From: Mogibacterium sp.
GTDB taxonomy: Bacteria; Bacillota; Clostridia; Peptostreptococcales; Anaerovoracaceae
Reading direction: 5' to 3'
Assembly: GCA_017403955.1 (NCBI GenBank)
Contig: JAFRDH010000020.1
Span: 1-64,000 of the forward strand
Length of the DNA: 64,000 nt
Shown here: in pieces, positions 53,154 to 61,345 of the stretch
Numbering within the stretch: the first letter of the stretch is position 1
Layout: every line of letters starts with the position of its first letter
The notes under the pieces: model-generated
What the model was told of the DNA's origin: nothing
Databases searched by the model: none
What the model saw: only the letters and a program-made list of their open reading frames with translations
Position numbers and translations under genes: made by a program

Positions 53154-53182
53154 TTGACTTTCCAAGAGAGAATGCTTATAAT
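53154..53182 (+). promoter_or_regulatory. Promoter of infC-rpmI-rplT
   Basis: TTGACT (53154-53159) and TATAAT (53177-53182) with a 17-nt spacer, a near-consensus sigma-A promoter. Confidence 0.85.
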
Positions 53183-53187
53183 ATTCG

Positions 53188-53302
53188 AGGTTAAAGCAGA
53201 AGTTATCCGCTTCTCGCCTTGCAGACTCGCGTTGGTAGGGCTCAATACTTAGAAAGATTTCTAGTTTTCGCGGATACTTGTGTGTCCGCGAATTTTTAAT
53301 TT
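53188..53302 (+). promoter_or_regulatory. infC leader with transcription attenuator
   Basis: The leader holds an AGAAG/CTTCT hairpin near 53198-53214 and a strong terminator: TTCGCGGA (53267-53274) with TCCGCGAA (53285-53292) followed by TTTTTAATTTT. It precedes the infC ribosome site. This matches the L20-type leader that attenuates infC operons in Firmicutes when free L20 is in excess. Confidence 0.75.
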
Positions 53303-53341
53303 TGCGGGCTGTCTCGTGGAATATTTACGGAGGTAAGAACT

Positions 53342-53872
53342 ATTAGCACTAAGGATAACAAACAGACACAGATCAATGATGAAATAAGAGCTGATGAGGT
53401 TCGTCTCATTGATGAAAACGGCGAGATGAGAGGCATCGTAAGCCTCGACGAAGCACTGCGCATTGCTGAAGCTGCAGATCTCGACCTGGTCAACATTTCA
53501 CCTAATGCTGTTCCACCGGTTTGTAAAATACTCGATTACGGCAAATACCGTTACGAGCAGCAGAAGAAGGAAAAGAACGCCAAAAAGAACCAGCGCGTTA
53601 CTGAGATCAAGGAGATCAGACTCAGCGCATCGATCGAAGATCATGACGTAGAAGTCAAGGCCAAGAATGCCATCAAGTTCCTTCAGGATGGCGACAAGGT
53701 CAAGGTTTCCCTGAGATTCAGAGGAAGAGAGCGTGATTATACACAGCTCGGATTCGACGCAATGGATAAGTTCGCGGAAATGGTTTCTGATTACGGTGTA
53801 GTTGAGAAACCTGCGAAGATGGAAGGCAGGAGAATGAATATGTTCCTTGCCCCTAAGAAAGAAAAAAAATAG
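53342..53872 (+). CDS. infC: Translation initiation factor IF-3
   Basis: The coding frame continues upstream of the first ATG (53426) to ATT at 53342, which lies 8 nt after GGAGG. Read from there the protein is 176 residues and starts (M)STKDNKQTQINDEIRADEVRLI, the normal IF-3 N-domain. An AUU start is the known device by which IF-3 limits its own synthesis. The rest (VNISPNAVPPVCKILDYGKYRYEQQKK, EIRLSASIEDHDVEVKAK, LRFRGRE) is typical IF-3. First gene of the infC-rpmI-rplT operon. Confidence 0.93.
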   Translation: MSTKDNKQTQINDEIRADEVRLIDENGEMRGIVSLDEALRIAEAADLDLVNISPNAVPPVCKILDYGKYRYEQQKKEKNAKKNQRVTEIKEIRLSASIEDHDVEVKAKNAIKFLQDGDKVKVSLRFRGRERDYTQLGFDAMDKFAEMVSDYGVVEKPAKMEGRRMNMFLAPKKEKK

Positions 53873-53896
53873 AGTTGATATAGGAGGACAACCCAA

Positions 53897-54097
53897 ATGG
53901 CTAAGAACAAAATGAAGTCACACAGAGGCGCGATGAAGCGTCTGCACGTTACAGGCTCCGGCAAAGTCAAGAGAAACAAGGCATATAAGAGCCATATTCT
54001 CACCAAGAAGACAGCAAAGAGAAAAAGAGGTCTCCGTAAGGCGACTACTCTCAAGAGTGCAGATCTGAAGCGTATGCTGAGATCAATGGCTAAGTAA
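53897..54097 (+). CDS. rpmI: Ribosomal protein L35
   Basis: AGGAGG precedes the ATG. The 66-residue basic protein has [22 protein letters not shown] and [19 protein letters not shown], standard for L35 of the large subunit. Between infC and rplT, as in most bacteria. Confidence 0.95.
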   Translation: MAKNKMKSHRGAMKRLHVTGSGKVKRNKAYKSHILTKKTAKRKRGLRKATTLKSADLKRMLRSMAK

Positions 54098-54113
54098 TAG
54101 GAGGTGTAACAAT

Positions 54114-54467
54114 ATGGCAAGAGTAAAGAAGGGCGTTAATGCTCATAAGAGACATAAGAAAATTCTGAAGCAGGCTAAGGGATTCTACGGCAGAAGAAAG
54201 AACACTTTCAGCGCAGCTAACCCTGCAGTTATGAGAAGCCTGAGATCTGCATATGTAGGTCGTAAGAACAAGAAGAGAGAATACAGAAGACTTTGGATCG
54301 CAAGAATCAATGCAGCTTCCAGAGCTAATGGTCTGTCCTATAGCAAACTCATGAACGGCCTCAAGAAGGCTGGTATCGAAATCAACCGCAAGATGCTCTC
54401 CGAGATGGCTATCTATGATGCTGCTGGTTTTGCACAGCTCTGCGATACAGCAAAGAAGTATTGCTAA
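54114..54467 (+). CDS. rplT: Ribosomal protein L20
   Basis: AGGAGG precedes the ATG. The 117-residue protein has the L20 segments [40 protein letters not shown] and [10 protein letters not shown]. It binds 23S rRNA early in assembly and is the likely repressor acting on the infC leader. Confidence 0.96.
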   Translation: MARVKKGVNAHKRHKKILKQAKGFYGRRKNTFSAANPAVMRSLRSAYVGRKNKKREYRRLWIARINAASRANGLSYSKLMNGLKKAGIEINRKMLSEMAIYDAAGFAQLCDTAKKYC

Positions 54468-54490
54468 TTGATTTCATACAATAGATCACT

Positions 54491-54676
54491 ATGGATTATT
54501 TCGTAAGCCATATAGGCGTAATATTCGCAGCTGCATGTTTTGTCGCTGTATGCGCTGTTGTCTGGTGGTATCTCACTGACAAGAATGCGCGTCTCAAGAG
54601 ACAGCGTGCAGAAGCAAGAAGAGCTGCAGCAGAAGCCGCAAGAACTTCTTCAGACAAACCGGATAACGAGAAATAA
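54491..54676 (+). CDS. Small single-helix membrane protein
   Basis: The 61-residue product has one membrane helix (about 8-28, IGVIFAAACFVAVCAVVWWYL) and a charged, Ala/Arg-rich cytoplasmic tail (LKRQRAEARRAAAEAAR). It starts 23 nt after rplT without a clear ribosome site and ends at a terminator, so it would be the last gene of the operon. Function unknown. Confidence 0.55.
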   Translation: MDYFVSHIGVIFAAACFVAVCAVVWWYLTDKNARLKRQRAEARRAAAEAARTSSDKPDNEK

Positions 54677-54694
54677 GCATACAGAAAGAATAAA

Positions 54695-54730
54695 CCCTGA
54701 CTGATTTCGGATCATAAGTCAGGGCCTTTT
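54695..54730 (+). terminator. Rho-independent terminator
   Basis: CCCTGACT (54695-54702) pairs with AGTCAGGG (54717-54724), then CCTTTTTG. A second weaker hairpin with the same CCCTGACT sequence follows at about 54756-54780. Confidence 0.88.
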
Positions 54731-54893
54731 TGTAGGTGCGTAAAAACATCAAAGGACCCTGACTATTGCCAGGGCCCTCTTGTGCGAAAATATTTACTAA
54801 GAAAGAACAATCAAAAGAAAAAGGTTTTGTCGATCAACTCTTATCGACAATTAAAGTGTAACATTGATTTGTGAGAATATTGTTGCGCAAATG

Positions 54894-54928
54894 TGAAGAC
54901 TCTGTGTGCAAATGAAGACTCTGTGTGC
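54894..54928. repeat. 16-nt tandem direct repeat upstream of nrdR
   Basis: TGAAGACTCTGTGTGC occurs at 54894-54909 and again at 54913-54928 (period 19). The rest of the 54731-55044 interval is AT-rich leader without a gene. Confidence 0.75.
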
Positions 54929-54944
54929 TTGCGATTCTTGAAAA

Positions 54945-54991
54945 ACACTACATCTTGTGATAACATCGAAATATATCAGATATTATTGTCA
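54945..54991 (+). promoter_or_regulatory. NrdR-box candidates
   Basis: ACACTACATCTTGTGA (54945-54960) fits the NrdR box pattern well. A poorer partner lies at 54976-54991, 31 bp away, the spacing usual for NrdR box pairs. Autoregulation of nrdR is the simplest reading. Confidence 0.45.
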
Positions 54992-55044
54992 ACATAACAT
55001 TGATATAGTACTAAATAGGCGTTCGAAAGCAGAGGAGAGTAGTA

Positions 55045-55491
55045 ATGAAGTGTCCATATTGCAATTATGAAGATACTAAAGTTGTAGATTCCAGACCTGT
55101 TGAAGACGGACTGGCTACACGCAGAAGAAGGGAATGCGGTAAATGCCACAAGAGATTTACTACATTTGAGAAGATAGAGAACTCTCTGCTTGTAGTTGTC
55201 AAGAAGGACGGCACCCGTGAGAGCTTTGACAAGAACAAGATCATCAACGGCATCATGAAGGCATGCCAGAAGACCAAAGTCACTTATGAAGACGTTCAGA
55301 AGATCGCTGACAACATCGAAAGAGGTCTCAGCAACACAATGGAAAAGGAGATCAAGTCCACTCTGATCGGCAGACTGATCATGGACGAACTCAAGAAGAT
55401 CGATCAGGTCGCATATGTAAGATTTGCTTCGGTTTATCAGGAATTCCAGAGTGTCGATACATTTATCGATGAGATCAACAAGCTCAAATAA
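55045..55491 (+). CDS. nrdR: Transcriptional repressor NrdR
   Basis: The 148-residue protein has a zinc ribbon (KCPYCNYEDTKVVDSR, ECGKCHKRFTTFE) and an ATP-cone domain (VVKKDGTRESFDKNKIINGI, YVRFASVYQEF). NrdR represses ribonucleotide reductase genes in response to dATP/ATP. GGAGAG precedes the ATG. A candidate operator is upstream at 54945-54991. Confidence 0.96.
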   Translation: MKCPYCNYEDTKVVDSRPVEDGLATRRRRECGKCHKRFTTFEKIENSLLVVVKKDGTRESFDKNKIINGIMKACQKTKVTYEDVQKIADNIERGLSNTMEKEIKSTLIGRLIMDELKKIDQVAYVRFASVYQEFQSVDTFIDEINKLK

Positions 55492-55518
55492 ATTCGTTTC
55501 AGGAAGGATCATGAATTA

Positions 55519-56169
55519 ATGCTTAGAGTAGCAATCGACGGCCCGGGAGGTACGGGCAAAAGTACGATCGCAAAGGCGATCGCGGCTAAATTCGGCCTTG
55601 AATATATTGATACAGGTGCAATGTACCGCTCGCTGGCACTGAAATCTGTCCGTCTCGGCGTTTCTCCGGATGATGAGGCAGCTGTAGAAGCAATGCTTGA
55701 GAACACTACGATCGACTTCGTAGACAATCATGTTTATCTTGACGGCGAAGATGTCGGAGACCTTATCAGAACAAATGAGATCTCTATGGCAGCTTCCAAT
55801 ATTTCTAAGCTCCCTTGCGTCAGGGCTAAGGTAGATGAAGTCAGCAAACATCTTGCGGCAACAAGAGATGTGGTGATGGAAGGCAGAGATATCGGGACTA
55901 TCGTTATTCCGGATGCTGAGGTCAAAGTGTTCATGACTGCAGCTCCTGAGATCAGAGCTCAGAGAAGATTTGATCAGCTTCGCGAAGCCGGCAAGCCTGC
56001 AGACTATGATGAGATCTTTGCGGATATCCAGAAGAGAGACTATCAGGATTCGCACCGCGCACTCAATCCTCTCAGGCAGGCAGAGGATGCTGTTTATCTC
56101 GATACATCCAATATGACGATCGAAGAGAACATCGAAGCTATCGCAGATCTCATCAGAGAACGTATGTAG
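55519..56169 (+). CDS. cmk: Cytidylate kinase
   Basis: The 216-residue enzyme phosphorylates CMP and dCMP. It has AIDGPGGTGKSTIAKAIA (P-loop), YIDTGAMYRSLAL and VVMEGRDIGTIVIPDA, all classic Cmk motifs, and RDYQDSHRALNPLRQA near the end. It begins 27 nt after nrdR. Confidence 0.95.
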   Translation: MLRVAIDGPGGTGKSTIAKAIAAKFGLEYIDTGAMYRSLALKSVRLGVSPDDEAAVEAMLENTTIDFVDNHVYLDGEDVGDLIRTNEISMAASNISKLPCVRAKVDEVSKHLAATRDVVMEGRDIGTIVIPDAEVKVFMTAAPEIRAQRRFDQLREAGKPADYDEIFADIQKRDYQDSHRALNPLRQAEDAVYLDTSNMTIEENIEAIADLIRERM

Positions 56170-56232
56170 TGATGTAAATGCTGTATATCGTGTGATATCA
56201 GAAGAACAACATAAGAACCACACTTAACTTTT

Positions 56233-56258
56233 AGGCCTCGCGTGTTCTCGCGGGGCCT
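56233..56258 (+). terminator. Strong GC hairpin after cmk
   Basis: AGGCCTCGCG (56233-56242) pairs with CGCGGGGCCT (56249-56258) with one G-T pair and a 6-nt loop. The T-run is poor (GATCCATGTTATT). Confidence 0.5.
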
Positions 56259-56303
56259 GATCCATGTTATTATCTGTATGTGTGCTCCCGGAAAGGGAAT
56301 AAT

Positions 56304-56993
56304 ATGCAGATAAAGAATTTACCTGAGAACGAAAGACCTATGGAGAAGCTGATGTTTGCAGGTGCCAAGACGCTTAGTAATGCTGAGCTTCTTGCACTGA
56401 TCATCAGGTCCGGGACGAGGGAGAAATCCGCAGTTGCTCTGGCCGAAGAAGTCCTGGCTTTTGCGTCAGAGTCAGGTTGTGAGCTCGGTAAAGCTGATCC
56501 GAGAGAACTGATGACGATCGACGGTATCGGTCCGACAAAAGCATGCGCGATAATTGCTGCTCTCGAGTTCAGTAAACGTCAGATATCCGATAGTGTCAGG
56601 GATAATGTTCCGGTACTGGCAAGCAGCGATGATGTTGCGACCCTGCTCGTTCAGGAGATGATGTATGAACGCCGGGAGGTATTCATAGCACTTTATCTCA
56701 ACAGCAGACTTATGGTCGAATCCAAAATGGTCGTATCTATCGGAAATCTCGATTCAGCACCTGTTCACCCGAGAGAAGTCTTCGGACCGGCCGTAAGGAG
56801 AGGCGCCGCGGCTGTGATCGTAGCGCATAATCACCCCAGCGGAGATCCCAGACCAAGCCCTGAGGACCTTGCTGTTACCCGCAGGCTCCTTGATTCGGCG
56901 AATCTTATAGGAATAAAGCTTCTCGACCACGTAATCATAGGAAACGGCAAGTTCACGAGCCTCAAAGCAGAAGGATATATACCGGAGTACTGA
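56304..56993 (+). CDS. radC: RadC family JAB-domain protein
   Basis: AAAGGG lies 7 nt before the ATG at 56304; an ATG at 56280 is upstream of it. The 229-residue protein has an N-terminal helix-hairpin-helix part (ERPMEKLMFAGAKTLSNAELLALIIRSG, IDGIGPTKACAIIAALE) and the MPN/JAB metal site AHNHPSGDPRPSPED. Despite the name, a DNA-repair role is not established for the family. Confidence 0.93.
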   Translation: MQIKNLPENERPMEKLMFAGAKTLSNAELLALIIRSGTREKSAVALAEEVLAFASESGCELGKADPRELMTIDGIGPTKACAIIAALEFSKRQISDSVRDNVPVLASSDDVATLLVQEMMYERREVFIALYLNSRLMVESKMVVSIGNLDSAPVHPREVFGPAVRRGAAAVIVAHNHPSGDPRPSPEDLAVTRRLLDSANLIGIKLLDHVIIGNGKFTSLKAEGYIPEY

Positions 56994-57031
56994 TCTCCGG
57001 ATTTCATAGAAAACAGAGAATCAGATTAAAA

Positions 57032-58321
57032 ATGAGAAGATTTGAATTTACAGAAAACATCAGCAGGGACGAGTTTGACGGTTTTGCTGAAGACAATGCA
57101 GGCAAAGTCAAGACTCATTTCCTTGGATCATATGAATGGGGCGAGGTTTCAAAGTACAGAAACTGGCAGCCTCTTTATGTTGGCGTGAAAGAATACTCTG
57201 ACAAAGCTCCCGGCGGAGTTCTGGTCGCTACAGCGCTTGTGCTCAAAAAGGCGCTTATCGCGGGATATACATATTTTTACATCCCGCGCGGATTCACCAT
57301 GGACTGGTCAGATTTTGAACTGATAGAATTTTTGACAGGAGCGATGAAGTCTTTTGGCCGCAAACACAAGGCGCTGTTTTTCAAGATCGATCCTGACATC
57401 AAGCTCCATACTATCGATATCGAGGGTAATGTCATAGAAGGCGAATCCAACGAGAAACTGGTAGACTTTCTGAAAGCTCTCGGCTACAGGCAGAAGCCTC
57501 TCAACTATGCTTTTGAGAATGAGCAGCCTCGGTTCACATTCAGGATAGATATCACCGGCGATATGGACAGTATCCGCTCTAAATACAGCAAGACCACTTT
57601 GCACGAGATACGGAAGAGCCACGAAAGCCATGTCGAAGCATACAAAGGAACTGCCGCAGACATTCCTGAATTTGTCAGGCTCACGGAGATCACAGAGGCA
57701 AGGCAGGGGTATATATCGCATGATAAGAGCTGGTACAGCAAGTTCTATGATGCGCTGAATCCGTCAGGCATGGTGGATATTTATCTCGGAAGAGTAGATA
57801 TCCGCGCTCTTACTGAACGAGCCAGGGCGGATCTCGCGGAAAATGAAGCTCTTATGGCCAAGTACGCAGATAATCCGGGAAAGAAAGCCCGCAACATGGT
57901 CAAGGAGATCAATAACAGACTCACGGCGATCCACAAGAAACTTGATGATCTCGAGGGCCGCCCTCAGGAAGAAGTGATCGTTTCAGCATATATAACTGTG
58001 AAATATCTTGATAAGATCTGGACGCTGTACGGCGCGAATGACATGGACTACAGCAAATACTATCCGAATTATGCTGTTTATGAAAAGATGATCGAGGATG
58101 CTAATGCAGAAGGACTCAAGGTGTTCGACGGGTTCGGTACAGTCGGAAGACCGGATGCTTCTCAGGGCGCGATCGGATTATATGAGTTCAAGAAAAAATG
58201 GGGCGGTGAGCTGACAGAATTCATCGGAGAATTCGACTACATTCTGAATAAACCTGTTTACCTTGCATACAGCAAACTCATACCGATCTATCACGATATC
58301 AGGAACAGAAGAGCCCGCTAG
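57032..58321 (+). CDS. FemAB-family peptidoglycan bridge aminoacyltransferase
   Basis: The 429-residue protein has two GNAT-like halves (FLGSYEWGEVSKYRNW, YTYFYIPRGFTMDW; YSKTTLHEIRKSHESHVEAYKG) split by a coiled-coil arm (about 262-310, RADLAENEALMAKYADN...), then AYITVKYLDKIWTLYGANDMDYSKYYPNYAVYEKMI and FDGFGTVGRPD. This is the layout of FemX/MurM enzymes, which add amino acids from tRNA to lipid II. The amino acid cannot be told. Confidence 0.92.
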   Translation: MRRFEFTENISRDEFDGFAEDNAGKVKTHFLGSYEWGEVSKYRNWQPLYVGVKEYSDKAPGGVLVATALVLKKALIAGYTYFYIPRGFTMDWSDFELIEFLTGAMKSFGRKHKALFFKIDPDIKLHTIDIEGNVIEGESNEKLVDFLKALGYRQKPLNYAFENEQPRFTFRIDITGDMDSIRSKYSKTTLHEIRKSHESHVEAYKGTAADIPEFVRLTEITEARQGYISHDKSWYSKFYDALNPSGMVDIYLGRVDIRALTERARADLAENEALMAKYADNPGKKARNMVKEINNRLTAIHKKLDDLEGRPQEEVIVSAYITVKYLDKIWTLYGANDMDYSKYYPNYAVYEKMIEDANAEGLKVFDGFGTVGRPDASQGAIGLYEFKKKWGGELTEFIGEFDYILNKPVYLAYSKLIPIYHDIRNRRAR

Positions 58322-58350
58322 AGAAGGCGAGGCAATAAGGCGAATACGTC

Positions 58351-58387
58351 AAAAGGGATGAAGCTTTCGGATCTTCATCCCTTTTTT
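58351..58387 (+). terminator. Rho-independent terminator
   Basis: AAGGGATGAAG (58353-58363) pairs with CTTCATCCCTT (58373-58383), followed by a T-run. Confidence 0.92.
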
Positions 58388-58494
58388 GCTATGAATAAAG
58401 TCCTTCCTTTTCAAGACGCTTGGTCATTATTGTGTACTTTTTATAGTGATTGTTGCACTTTTGTAAGCTATTTACAAATTAATTGTTCGGATTC

Positions 58495-58503
58495 TGATAC
58501 AAT
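58495..58503 (+). promoter_or_regulatory. Extended -10 promoter candidate
   Basis: TGATACAAT with TGn extension; -10 at 58498-58503, 35 nt before the secreted-protein gene. Confidence 0.45.
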
Positions 58504-58537
58504 TATTACACAAGTTTGCAAGGAAGGAGGAATTATC

Positions 58538-59521
58538 ATGAAAAGAAAACAATCAATATTCGCTGTTTTTTTATCGTTCGTTATTGCATTGACCTTCACG
58601 CCGGTACTATCTGTTAACGCTGATAGTGATGAACTGACATTTACTCTCAGGAATGGAGGCAGACTCTGGGACTTTGTCGGCCAGTCCGATAACACCTACA
58701 TGTTCGGGTTATACGAAAAGGGAAACTATTTTATGCTCGAATATGCTGATGGGACAGAAGACGAGTTCGATTACAATGAGGGATATAATGATGAAGGCTA
58801 TTGGGTCTATGGTTTTTTCCCTGACGATGGGGATCTCTCTATGGAACCTGTCGAAATAGTAATTGAAAAATTTGATTATGCCAATGTATCCTATGGCCCT
58901 AACTATACGAGACTTGGAATTAAGTATAAAGGGAAATATTATGAAGTAGATAAAGCGGTTCCTTTCAGAGGTGTTTACGGACTCAATGCAAAATTCAGCA
59001 AGAATAAATACTATTACAACGGTAAGGTCCAGACACCTGCATTCAAAGTAGTGGCAGATGACGGCAAGAATACGGTAGTTCCTGCTTCAGCATACAAATA
59101 TACATGGGAGCCGGGCAGAAAGAATGTCGGATATTATTCGGTTCTTATCGAGATGAAAAATCCTAATGACTATGATTATGAGCCGTTTTCATACGAGACA
59201 TTCTCGATCGATCCGCCTAAACCTGCGAAAGTATCAGTCAAGGCCGGCAAGAAGAGTTTCACCGTAAAATGGAAGAAATTCTCAAAGGCTCAGCAGAAAC
59301 AGATCACTAAGATCAAGATCGAGTATACAACTGATAAGAAATTCAAGAAGGGTATCAAGACCGTATACGTAAGCAAGAAGAGCTACAAGAAAACCATCAA
59401 AAAGCTCAAAAAGAAGAAAACTTATTACGTAAAGGTCACTGCATACAAGAATGTAACAACAGAGGGCTATACTGATACTTTTGAATCATCAGCAGCTACC
59501 AAAAAGGTCAAAACAAGATAA
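58538..59521 (+). CDS. Secreted surface protein with lysine-rich C-terminal module
   Basis: GGAAGGAGGAATTATC precedes the ATG at 58538; the frame is open further upstream but crosses the terminator and promoter. The 327-residue protein has a signal peptide (SIFAVFLSFVIALTF) and two modules shared with 2667-4133: ASAYKYTWEPGRKNVGYYSVLI and KKSFTVKWKKFSKAQQKQI, ending in KTYYVKVTAYKN and a KKVKTR tail. No enzyme motif. Probably a wall- or polymer-binding surface protein. Confidence 0.75.
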   Translation: MKRKQSIFAVFLSFVIALTFTPVLSVNADSDELTFTLRNGGRLWDFVGQSDNTYMFGLYEKGNYFMLEYADGTEDEFDYNEGYNDEGYWVYGFFPDDGDLSMEPVEIVIEKFDYANVSYGPNYTRLGIKYKGKYYEVDKAVPFRGVYGLNAKFSKNKYYYNGKVQTPAFKVVADDGKNTVVPASAYKYTWEPGRKNVGYYSVLIEMKNPNDYDYEPFSYETFSIDPPKPAKVSVKAGKKSFTVKWKKFSKAQQKQITKIKIEYTTDKKFKKGIKTVYVSKKSYKKTIKKLKKKKTYYVKVTAYKNVTTEGYTDTFESSAATKKVKTR

Positions 59522-59539
59522 AATCACATAACATCACAG

Positions 59540-59578
59540 GGTGTGTCAGGAATGCTTTTCCCGGCACACCTTTTTTTG
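59540..59578 (+). terminator. Rho-independent terminator
   Basis: GGTGTG (59540-59545) and CACACC (59565-59570) close a hairpin followed by TTTTTTTG. Confidence 0.82.
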
Positions 59579-59602
59579 TGTGTTTGTCCCTGCTCATCAT
59601 TG

Positions 59603-59631
59603 TTGACTTGAAGGGGTTACATATGTATAAT
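59603..59631 (+). promoter_or_regulatory. Promoter of rny
   Basis: TTGACT (59603-59608) and TATAAT (59626-59631), 17-nt spacer. The ~110-nt leader contains an imperfect hairpin from CCGCTATATGTTGC (about 59659) to GCAGCATGCAGCGG (about 59682). Confidence 0.85.
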
Positions 59632-59741
59632 ATTTGGGTAAAATTATGCAATTAGACCGCTATATGTTGCGTTTTTTCCATGCAGCATGCAGCGGCTATA
59701 ATATGTATAGATTACAAATTTAATAACATAAGGAGGTGCAC

Positions 59742-61283
59742 ATGTCACCAGTTTTAGCTGTGGTCATCGGCATTGTATTCCTTATTGTCGGTATATTCAT
59801 CGGTTATATCTATCGTAAGAATGTCGGAGAGAAAGCCATTGGAAGCGCAGAGCAAAAGGCACAGAACATAATTCTGGATGCGCAGAATAATGCCAGCAAC
59901 CTCAAGAAAGAAAAGGTACTTGAGGCAAAGGAGGAAATACACAGGCTGAGAGAGGACTACGAGAAAGAGTTCAAGATCAGAAGAAACGAAGTGCAGAAAT
60001 CCGAAAGAAGGATTCAGCAGAAGGAAGAGAATATCGACCGCAAGCTCGAGAATATTGAGAAGCGTGAGAACAATCTCACTAAGAGAGAGCAGTCGATGAA
60101 TGAAAAGCACAAAGAGATCGACTCGTATATCGCTAAGCAGGTTGCTGAGCTTGAGAAGATCTCAGGTTACACCAGAGAAGAAGCTCGTCAGATACTCCTC
60201 AAGGAAGTAGAAGGCGACATCCGCAAAGATGCTTCTGAGATGATCGTAAGGATCGAGAACGAAGCTAAAGAAGAAGGCGATAAGAGAGCCAGAGAGATCA
60301 TCACAACAGCTATCCAGAGATATGCTGCAGATCAGGTCACAGAGAGCACTGTTTCCGTAGTAAGCCTGCCTAACGATGATATGAAGGGCAGGATCATCGG
60401 AAGAGAAGGCCGTAACATCAGAGCTATCGAGACTCTGACAGGTGTAGACCTTATTATCGACGACACACCTGAAGCCGTTATACTTTCAGGCTTTGACCCT
60501 GTAAGAAGAGAAATCGCAAGGATCGCTCTTGAGAAACTGATCGTAGATGGAAGGATCCATCCTGCAAGAATCGAAGAGATGGTCCAGAAGGCAACCAAAG
60601 AAGTCAACACTATCATCAAGGAAGAAGGCGAGAGAGCCTGCTTCGAGACAGGCGTTCACAACCTGCATCCTGAGCTTGTCAAACTCCTGGGAAGACTCAA
60701 GTACAGAACTTCTTACGGACAGAATGTACTTCAGCATTCCATCGAGGTCGCTACACTTGCAGGCATGATGGCTGAAGAGCTCGGACTTGATCCTAAGCTC
60801 GCAAGAAGAGGCGGACTTCTTCACGATATCGGCAAATCCATCGACCATGAAGTCGAAGGAACACATGTCGAGATCGGTGTCAATATTTGTAAGAAATACA
60901 AAGAATCCTGGAAAGTTATCAACGCTGTTGAGTCGCATCACGGCGATGTCGAGGCAACTACTCTCGAGTCTATGCTCGTAGGAGCTGCAGACGCATTGTC
61001 AGCTGCAAGACCTGGAGCAAGAAGAGAGACCCTCGAGTCCTACATCAAGAGACTTGAGAACCTCGAACAGATCGCGAACTCCACTAAAGGTGTTGACAAG
61101 TCTTACGCTATCCAGGCAGGACGTGAGATCCGCGTTGCAGTCAAGCCTAACATGGTCAAGGACGACGAGGTACCGATGCTCGCAAGAGAGATCGCCAAGA
61201 AGATCGAGGCTGAGCTCGAATATCCGGGCCAGATCAAGGTCAATGTCATCAGAGAGACCAAGGCAACAGAATACGCTAAATAA
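59742..61283 (+). CDS. rny: Ribonuclease Y
   Basis: AAGGAGGTGCAC precedes the ATG at 59742; the GTG at 59736 would start inside that site. The 513-residue endoribonuclease has an N-terminal membrane helix ([21 protein letters not shown]), a long coiled coil (about 30-190), a KH domain ([23 protein letters not shown]) and an HD domain ([29 protein letters not shown]). It starts mRNA decay at the membrane. Confidence 0.97.
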   Translation: MSPVLAVVIGIVFLIVGIFIGYIYRKNVGEKAIGSAEQKAQNIILDAQNNASNLKKEKVLEAKEEIHRLREDYEKEFKIRRNEVQKSERRIQQKEENIDRKLENIEKRENNLTKREQSMNEKHKEIDSYIAKQVAELEKISGYTREEARQILLKEVEGDIRKDASEMIVRIENEAKEEGDKRAREIITTAIQRYAADQVTESTVSVVSLPNDDMKGRIIGREGRNIRAIETLTGVDLIIDDTPEAVILSGFDPVRREIARIALEKLIVDGRIHPARIEEMVQKATKEVNTIIKEEGERACFETGVHNLHPELVKLLGRLKYRTSYGQNVLQHSIEVATLAGMMAEELGLDPKLARRGGLLHDIGKSIDHEVEGTHVEIGVNICKKYKESWKVINAVESHHGDVEATTLESMLVGAADALSAARPGARRETLESYIKRLENLEQIANSTKGVDKSYAIQAGREIRVAVKPNMVKDDEVPMLAREIAKKIEAELEYPGQIKVNVIRETKATEYAK

Positions 61284-61303
61284 TTCAATCAATCTTTATC
61301 TAT

Positions 61304-61330
61304 AAGGCTCCCCCTCGAGGGAGCCTTCTT
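61304..61330 (+). terminator. Rho-independent terminator
   Basis: AAGGCTCCC (61304-61312) and GGGAGCCTT (61319-61327) form a perfect 9-bp stem with a 6-nt loop. The T-run is short (CTT), so readthrough into the cysteine desulfurase gene is possible. Confidence 0.7.
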
Positions 61331-61345
61331 AAGGAATAAGAGTTT

